A stretch of DNA of 18,566 nt, taken from JANNAV01 sp031384695 (GTDB lineage: Bacteria; Pseudomonadota; Alphaproteobacteria; Rhodobacterales; Rhodobacteraceae). Made by a program: the position numbers and the translations under genes. This document shows positions 15,266 through 18,566 of this stretch, in pieces (position 1 is the stretch's first letter; the number at the start of each line of letters is the position of its first letter). The notes beneath the pieces are model-generated. The model made no database searches and was not told where the DNA came from. It worked only from the letters and a program-made list of their open reading frames with translations. The DNA lies in the NCBI GenBank assembly GCA_031384695.1, contig JANNAV010000054.1, positions 1 through 18,566 on the forward strand, in the 5' to 3' direction.

Positions 15266-15356
15266 TTTGGTAGCCCTGCTATTTTTATCTTGACGGATAG
15301 CGCTGTGCTATGAAATAGTAGCGCTGCTATCATGCAATAACATCGGAGCAAACACA
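15266..15356. promoter_or_regulatory. Divergent operator-promoter region with three TAGC...GCTA dyads
   Basis: Three related sites lie between the repressor and the rightward operon: TAGCCCTGCTA (15271-15281), TAGCGCTGTGCTA (15298-15310, two nt longer) and TAGCGCTGCTA (15319-15329). A rightward promoter candidate is TTGACG (15290-15295), 17 nt, AAATAG (15313-15318); the middle site lies in its spacer. The next gene has GGAG at 15345-15348. This looks like a lambda-type operator for the XRE protein. Confidence 0.65.
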
Positions 15357-15563
15357 ATGACCCAACACAACCCGATTCAGCGGGCCGCTACCGGCTTGCC
15401 TGTCGCCAGACTGATGGACGTTCACGATATGCTGAGCCTCGCCCTGGACGCGACCGAGGGCAGCGCGCCCCAGTTCTGGCAGGTCCCCCAAGCGCGCGGC
15501 TATTTGCGAAATGCTTTGCGACAGATTAATCGGCTGTTGCCGAAACCGGGGGTGCTGTTATGA
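15357..15563 (+). CDS. Small unknown protein, first gene of the rightward operon
   Basis: The ATG at 15357 has GGAG at 15345-15348 eight nt upstream and gives 68 residues; the stop overlaps the next start (ATGA). The sequence is mainly helical (VARLMDVHDMLSLALDATEG, QARGYLRNALRQINRLLPKP) and resembles short phage-borne proteins of unknown function. No catalytic motif or membrane segment is visible. As the first gene behind the operator region it would be strongly regulated by the XRE protein, so it may be an early regulatory or anti-host protein. That role is inferred only from position. Confidence 0.65.
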   Translation: MTQHNPIQRAATGLPVARLMDVHDMLSLALDATEGSAPQFWQVPQARGYLRNALRQINRLLPKPGVLL

Positions 15564-15802
15564 CCGTCACCCAGGCGCACCACCACGCGATGGTGGAAGT
15601 CGAAACGCAATTCGACCGGCTACAAAACATGCTCGATGCGCTGAACATCGTCTTTGACCCCGAAATCTTTGCAATCATAGACGATAACAAGCGCAAAATT
15701 TCCGCAACTTTTGGTGTCATCGACACGTTGAACGAGATCATGCCCAAGATGCTGGCTGCGCTCGAAGATGTGCGGGCAATAGAGCGGGATATTTGTTCGT
15801 GA
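15560..15802 (+). CDS. Small helical unknown protein, second gene of the rightward operon
   Basis: This 80-aa product overlaps the preceding gene by 4 nt and the following GTG start by 4 nt. It is strongly helical and amphipathic (AMVEVETQFDRLQNMLDALNIVF, GVIDTLNEIMPKMLAALEDVRAIERDI) with heptad-like leucine and isoleucine spacing, which suggests a coiled coil or helical bundle. The N-terminus has an HHH run. I know no function for it. Tight coupling to both neighbours suggests the three small proteins work together or are needed in equal amounts. Confidence 0.65.
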   Translation: MTVTQAHHHAMVEVETQFDRLQNMLDALNIVFDPEIFAIIDDNKRKISATFGVIDTLNEIMPKMLAALEDVRAIERDICS

Positions 15803-16026
15803 CCGATGCCCCCCAAATCCCGCCCGCCCTCGACAACTTGACCGCCCTCCACGCCCGCGCGGTGGAACTGACCGGCATAGCGCACGGACTCAATTTGCTG
15901 GCGGTGGAGGTGCGCGACAGCAAAGGCTTGCGGTTCGCGTTCGCCGTCCTGTCCCGCCTTGTCGTGGAGCGTTGCGCCGAACTGGAATTGGCGCTTGATT
16001 CGCTTGATTCGGTGGCGATGAAATAA
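15799..16026 (+). CDS. Small helical unknown protein, third gene of the rightward operon
   Basis: I take the GTG at 15799, which overlaps the preceding stop (GTGA), giving 75 residues; a TTG two codons earlier is an alternative. The product is a helical protein (LDNLTALHARAVELTGIAHGLNLLAVEV, GLRFAFAVLSRLVVERCAELELALDSL) with a moderately hydrophobic C-terminal half and a single cysteine. It has no recognisable domain. It closes the three-gene set before a new promoter, so the short operon 15357-16026 may be a separate early unit under the XRE operator. Confidence 0.62.
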   Translation: MTDAPQIPPALDNLTALHARAVELTGIAHGLNLLAVEVRDSKGLRFAFAVLSRLVVERCAELELALDSLDSVAMK

Positions 16027-16028
16027 GG

Positions 16029-16057
16029 TTGACTAGGCCCAAACTACATATGATATA
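16029..16057 (+). promoter_or_regulatory. Promoter candidate of the MerR-like/AlpA/integrase operon
   Basis: TTGACT (16029-16034), a 17-nt spacer and GATATA (16052-16057) form a reasonable sigma70-type promoter in the 66-bp AT-rich gap before the MerR-like gene. A near-palindrome CATATGATATATG overlaps the -10 area and could be an operator for that protein. The start codon follows about 35 nt later. Confidence 0.5.
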
Positions 16058-16092
16058 TGGTTCATAACTGACCAACTTCTGGGGCGGATCAA

Positions 16093-16689
16093 ATGAAGAA
16101 CAAACTATCCCCGCCAGAGTTTTCAACTGTTACCGGCAGGACGCTGGACATAATCCGCAATCTCGCGAAACGGAAGTTATCCCCATGGGAAGATACGACA
16201 TATGGCAGCGGGGCGCATCGGTGGTACGACGGTTCTCATGTCTTGGCGATGACCGTACTTGAGTTTTTGACCGCCCAAGGGTTGAACACGGAGCAAGCCG
16301 GAGAGACGATCAAGTTTGGTGCGCGCATTCTCAAAGATTTCTTGGATGATGTGCAATCTGGACGTGAACCAATCCAACGGTTCGTTGTTTCGGAGCGGCG
16401 GGCGGTGTTCGATGAGTTTACCGATTCCTTTCGTTGGGAAGCGGTTTTTACTGGCTCCGGCGGGACCCGTGAAGAAGTGATGGAAGCCGTCCAATCTGCC
16501 TTGGCCGCAGTTGGCAGATCACACACACGATCCGCACCTAAAGGTGCCGGGTTTCAGGTGCGCAACATCGGCGGGCCTCACTTCGCGATAGCGTCGGTCG
16601 ATGAGGCGTATCGACTTGCAGTTATTCGTGCAGGCACAGTTGGCTATGAGCTTCGCGGCTATGACATTGCCAAGAAGGCCGGCACGTGA
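16093..16689 (+). CDS. MerR-like helix-turn-helix protein of the excision/integration operon
   Basis: The 198-aa product starts at an ATG in GGATCAAATG. Residues 8-75 resemble the MerR-type winged helix (PEFSTVTGRTLDIIRNLAKR, then YDGSHVLAMTVLEFLTAQGL and EQAGETIKFG), although the RYY-type core motif is replaced by HRWYDGSHV. The rest (ILKDFLDDVQSGREPIQRFVVSERRAVF..., EAVQSALAAVGRS) is not a metal- or drug-binding domain I know, and no conserved cysteines are present. Its stop overlaps the AlpA-like start by 4 nt and that gene overlaps the integrase, so the three form one operon. I infer a regulator of excision/integration. A MerR-like protein in that position is less usual than an XRE or AlpA protein alone. 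Confidence 0.65.
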   Translation: MKNKLSPPEFSTVTGRTLDIIRNLAKRKLSPWEDTTYGSGAHRWYDGSHVLAMTVLEFLTAQGLNTEQAGETIKFGARILKDFLDDVQSGREPIQRFVVSERRAVFDEFTDSFRWEAVFTGSGGTREEVMEAVQSALAAVGRSHTRSAPKGAGFQVRNIGGPHFAIASVDEAYRLAVIRAGTVGYELRGYDIAKKAGT

Positions 16690-16898
16690 TGGCACGTTTG
16701 ACTCCACTCTTGGCAAACGAAACAACAGCGGCGGCGCTTCTCGATATGCCATCGGGCAAGTTCCTTGATCTGGTTGCGCGCGGCTATCTGCCGCGTGGCC
16801 AAGAAATCGCACCTGGGTTTTTCCGCTGGGATGTGGATGACCTGCGTAAACTGGCCAAAGGCGATCTGGCGCGACCTGATGGCGGGTTGACCCTATGA
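16686..16898 (+). CDS. AlpA/excisionase-like small DNA-binding protein
   Basis: The 70-aa product may start at GTG 16686 (overlapping the previous stop) or ATG 16689. It has the compact winged-helix layout of AlpA/Xis-like proteins: TAAALLDMPSGKFLDLVARGYLPRG, where the second helix selects a site and RGYLPRG forms the turn, then FFRWDVDDLRKLAKGD, the common R-W-DVDDL ending. It overlaps the integrase start by 4 nt. Proteins of this kind switch integrases towards excision or activate the integrase gene. Its place directly before the integrase supports that. The assignment rests on the motif layout and context, not on a catalytic signature. Confidence 0.7.
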   Translation: MMARLTPLLANETTAAALLDMPSGKFLDLVARGYLPRGQEIAPGFFRWDVDDLRKLAKGDLARPDGGLTL

Positions 16899-17944
16899 CC
16901 CGCTTGCCCGTCAAGCCCCGTCTTGAATGGAAGCAGATTCGCGGCAAGCTGGTGCCCCGTCACCGCAAGGTCTGGACCGAGGGCGGCAAACGCCGCGAAA
17001 AGGTGATCACCCTCGATTGGCAGGATGATCTGCAAGAACTTGACCGGCTGTATTGGCTCTGTGAGCGCGGCCTGCATGAGGGCCAAAAGCCCAAAGCACC
17101 GGAATACAACTGGCAGGCTCTGGTCATCGCATGGCGCAAGGATCAGCGCATTCAACGCAAATTGAGCAACAGCACCAAGATCAGCTATCGCCGCACAATG
17201 GACGCCATTCTGGAAAAGAACGCGGGCAAGGCGGTTGCAGAAACCACACGCCAGCACGTGCGGGCAATTCACGACAAGCTGGTAGAGACACCCCGCAAAG
17301 CAGACCACATGTTGCAGGTGATCCGGCTGCTTTGGAACTATGCCAAGGATAAGCTGGACTGGCCATTGGATGATAACCCGGCGGCGAAGATCAATCTTTA
17401 TGGCAGTAGCCGCGAATTTGAGCCGTGGCCCGAGTGGATGATAACCGCCCTGCCCTCTGCCCCGGCAGAGGTACAGGCGGCGGCGGAATTGATCCTGGGC
17501 ACCGGCCAACGCCCGAGTGCAGCAATCGCCGTGCGGCATGACGATTTTGACGGTGATGAAATGTGGGTGCTGGACGAAAAGGGCGATGCCCGTTTCAGGG
17601 TCTATTGTCCGGACCGTTTGCGCTGGTTTGTCGCCTCGATCAAAAAGACGGGCGCTTACATCTTGGCCAAGAACTTGACTCAAGCACTTGGCTATTCGGC
17701 TGTGGAGAAGCAGTTTCGCGGATGGCGCATGGGTCTGGGGGAGGCGGCAAAGCCCTTTTCGATGCACGGCCTACGCAAGCTGGCAATCGTCCAGTTGGCC
17801 GAGGCCGGGTGCAGTGATGCCGAAATTCAGGCTGTCACAAACCAGTCGCCCGCAATGGTGGCATTTTACCGGCAGAAGGCAGAGCGAAAGAAGCTGTCAA
17901 AGTCTGCACAGATTCGCAGGGACCAGAACAGAAACAAAACATGA
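16895..17944 (+). CDS. int: Tyrosine recombinase (integrase) of the element
   Basis: The 349-aa product begins at an ATG overlapping the AlpA-like stop. It has an N-terminal arm-binding region (residues 1-70), a core-binding SAM-like helical domain (YNWQALVIAW...TKISYRRTMDAILEKNAGK, about 71-170) and a catalytic domain with Arg206 in LGTGQRPSAA, His291 and Arg294 in MHGLRKLAIVQLAEAG, and the nucleophile Tyr325 in MVAFYRQ. The usual second His (GH) position is replaced by NQ in TNQSPAMV, which some integrases tolerate. It ends about 80 nt before the right attachment repeat in tRNA-Leu, the classic position for a tRNA-targeting integrase, so it most probably catalysed this insertion. Regulation would come from the MerR-like and AlpA-like genes of the same operon. 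Confidence 0.9.
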   Translation: MTRLPVKPRLEWKQIRGKLVPRHRKVWTEGGKRREKVITLDWQDDLQELDRLYWLCERGLHEGQKPKAPEYNWQALVIAWRKDQRIQRKLSNSTKISYRRTMDAILEKNAGKAVAETTRQHVRAIHDKLVETPRKADHMLQVIRLLWNYAKDKLDWPLDDNPAAKINLYGSSREFEPWPEWMITALPSAPAEVQAAAELILGTGQRPSAAIAVRHDDFDGDEMWVLDEKGDARFRVYCPDRLRWFVASIKKTGAYILAKNLTQALGYSAVEKQFRGWRMGLGEAAKPFSMHGLRKLAIVQLAEAGCSDAEIQAVTNQSPAMVAFYRQKAERKKLSKSAQIRRDQNRNKT

Positions 17945-18025
17945 AAGTGGGCTCACGCTGTGGGCTACATCGCAAAGACACCAGAATAAGCAGGGCGAAA
18001 AAATGCAAGTAAATCATGTAAAATC

Positions 18026-18083
18026 AAGGTGGTGCCCGAGGCGAGACTCGAACTCGCACGCCTCGCGGCGGAGGATTTTGAGT
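18026..18083 (+). repeat. attR: right 58-bp direct repeat within tRNA-Leu
   Basis: This is identical to 8818-8875. It covers the 3' part of the intact tRNA-Leu gene from the anticodon loop to CCA plus 4 nt beyond. Insertion therefore kept a working tRNA at the right end. Crossover would lie within these 58 bp, most often in the anticodon or T loop in such systems. Confidence 0.95.
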
Positions 18084-18113
18084 CCTCTGCGTCTACCATT
18101 CCACCACTCGGGC
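18030..18113 (-). tRNA. tRNA-Leu(CAA)
   Basis: Read on the minus strand, an 84-nt gene has acceptor stem GCCCGAG/CTCGGGC with discriminator A and encoded CCA, D arm TGGTGGAATGGTAGACGC, anticodon stem GAGGA/TCCTC with loop CTCAAAA (anticodon CAA, reading UUG), a long class II variable arm (GCCGCGAGGC region) and T arm GCGAGTTCGAGTCTCGC. The large variable arm and anticodon identify tRNA-Leu. The element is integrated in its 3' half without disrupting it. Confidence 0.95.
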
Positions 18114-18177
18114 CACCTGAAGCGCGTTTAGCCGGGCGTTCCGGCGGCGTCAACGGCTCAGATGCGGCGCGGCAAGC

Positions 18178-18566
18178 TTAAAGATCATCCGCCGCGAAGG
18201 TATCGCAATCGCCAAGCTGGCCGGATTTGAGGCCAATCGCAAACCAGCGCGCGCGCTGTGCCGAGGTGCCGTGGGTAAAGCTGTGCGGCATCGGCACCTG
18301 GCCTGCATTGCGCTGCAAGGTATCATCGCCGATCTGCCGGGCGGCATTGACCGCTTCTTCAAAGTCGCCCGGCTCGACCGAGCCAAAGCGGGCAGAGGCC
18401 TCACGCGCCCAGATGCCCGCCAGACAATCGGCCTGCAACTCGGTCCGCACCGAAATCTCGTTGCTTTCGGCCTCGGAAACCCGGCCACGAATCTCATTGG
18501 CCCGGCTCAGGATGCCCAACTCGTCCTGCACATGATGGCCGATCTCATGCGCCACCACATAGGCCG
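18178..18566 (-). CDS. YpfJ-type neutral zinc metallopeptidase, C-terminal part (5' end outside window)
   Basis: The minus-strand frame is open to the window edge, so only the last ~128 residues are seen. They contain AYVVAHEIGHHVQDELGI with the HEIGHH zinc-binding/catalytic motif, VRTELQADCLAGIWA (the third zinc ligand and LQADCLAG signature), GDFEEAVNAARQIGDDTLQ, SFTHGTSAQRARWF and CDTF near the C-terminus. These blocks in this order match the YpfJ/KPN_02809 family (zinc metallopeptidase, Pfam Zn_peptidase). Members are membrane-anchored by an N-terminal helix not visible here. The substrate is unknown. The frame ends about 65 nt from the tRNA and is host sequence, not part of the element. 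Confidence 0.9.
   Translation of the reverse strand, partial: AYVVAHEIGHHVQDELGILSRANEIRGRVSEAESNEISVRTELQADCLAGIWAREASARFGSVEPGDFEEAVNAARQIGDDTLQRNAGQVPMPHSFTHGTSAQRARWFAIGLKSGQLGDCDTFAADDL

Larger units (their letters stand above)
8818..18083 (+). mobile_element. 9.2-kb integrative element in tRNA-Leu(CAA), phage-satellite-like
   Basis: The two edges are a perfect 58-bp direct repeat (8818-8875 and 18026-18083), the right copy being part of an intact tRNA-Leu. A tyrosine integrase gene ends about 80 nt from the right repeat, and an AlpA-like gene precedes it. Inside are an XRE repressor with operators, an initiator-like gene with iterons, a ClpP-like prohead protease, an HK97-type capsid gene, a neck/tail-like gene and a BrnT/BrnA pair. 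No terminase, portal, tape measure, baseplate or lysis gene can be recognised. Core genes are intact and overlap in operon fashion, apart from the chimeric first gene and a shortened BrnT. I infer a phage satellite or capsid-carrying island; a decayed prophage is the alternative. The unit length between repeats is 9208 bp. Confidence 0.85.

Noticed and set aside
16784..17767. Minus-strand frame opposite the integrase
   Set aside because: The plus strand has the tyrosine recombinase catalytic residues; the opposite frame has no recognisable feature.

Overview
The window looks like the chromosome of a GC-rich alphaproteobacterium, most likely Rhodobacteraceae (Rhodobacter/Paracoccus-like). The grounds are the high GC, the two RTX proteins that end in the Hint domain common in that family, the dimethylglycine dehydrogenase-type protein, and the style of the phage genes. 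This placement is inference from recognised protein families, not from a search.

Layout. Bases 2-1614 (+) hold the C-terminal GcvT-like part of a dimethylglycine/sarcosine dehydrogenase family protein, overlapping by 4 nt a MobA-like nucleotidyltransferase. Bases 1632-7984 (-) hold two neighbouring paralogous RTX proteins with C-terminal Hint domains, separated by a clear rho-independent terminator. Bases 7985-8817 carry no gene I can support. Bases 8818-18083 are an integrated element of about 9.2 kb, bounded by perfect 58-bp direct repeats. The right copy lies inside an intact tRNA-Leu(CAA) gene (18030-18113, -) and the left copy is only the 3' portion of that tRNA. After the tRNA comes the C-terminal part of a YpfJ-type neutral zinc metallopeptidase (-). 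Without the element the order would be RTX2, tRNA-Leu, metallopeptidase.

The element is compact. Nearly all genes point right and many adjacent pairs overlap by 4 nt (ATGA, GTGA or TTGA). From left to right it has: a chimeric remnant ending in a RepA-like ATPase tail; a winged-helix initiator-like gene that carries an iteron array inside its coding sequence; a small unknown gene; a phage neck/tail-like protein; a 90-aa unknown; a ClpP-like prohead protease; an HK97-type major capsid protein; a terminator; a BrnT/BrnA toxin-antitoxin pair; a leftward XRE repressor with a small partner gene; a divergent operator region; three small unknown genes; and a MerR-like protein, AlpA-like protein and tyrosine integrase in an overlapping operon ending at attR. 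No terminase, portal, tail-tube, tape-measure or lysis gene is visible. Integration, regulation, replication and part of head formation are present, but not packaging or lysis. That fits a phage satellite or capsid-bearing mobile island better than a complete prophage; a reduced prophage is the main alternative.

The most interesting signals are (1) the capsid/protease cassette in a 9.2-kb tRNA-integrated element without packaging genes; (2) a 23-bp iteron repeated exactly three times inside the initiator gene so that each copy is read in a different frame, bounded by two dyads and followed by AT-rich repeats, which looks like a replication origin; (3) a BrnT toxin with an apparent internal deletion; and (4) a three-site operator between the XRE repressor and the rightward operon.
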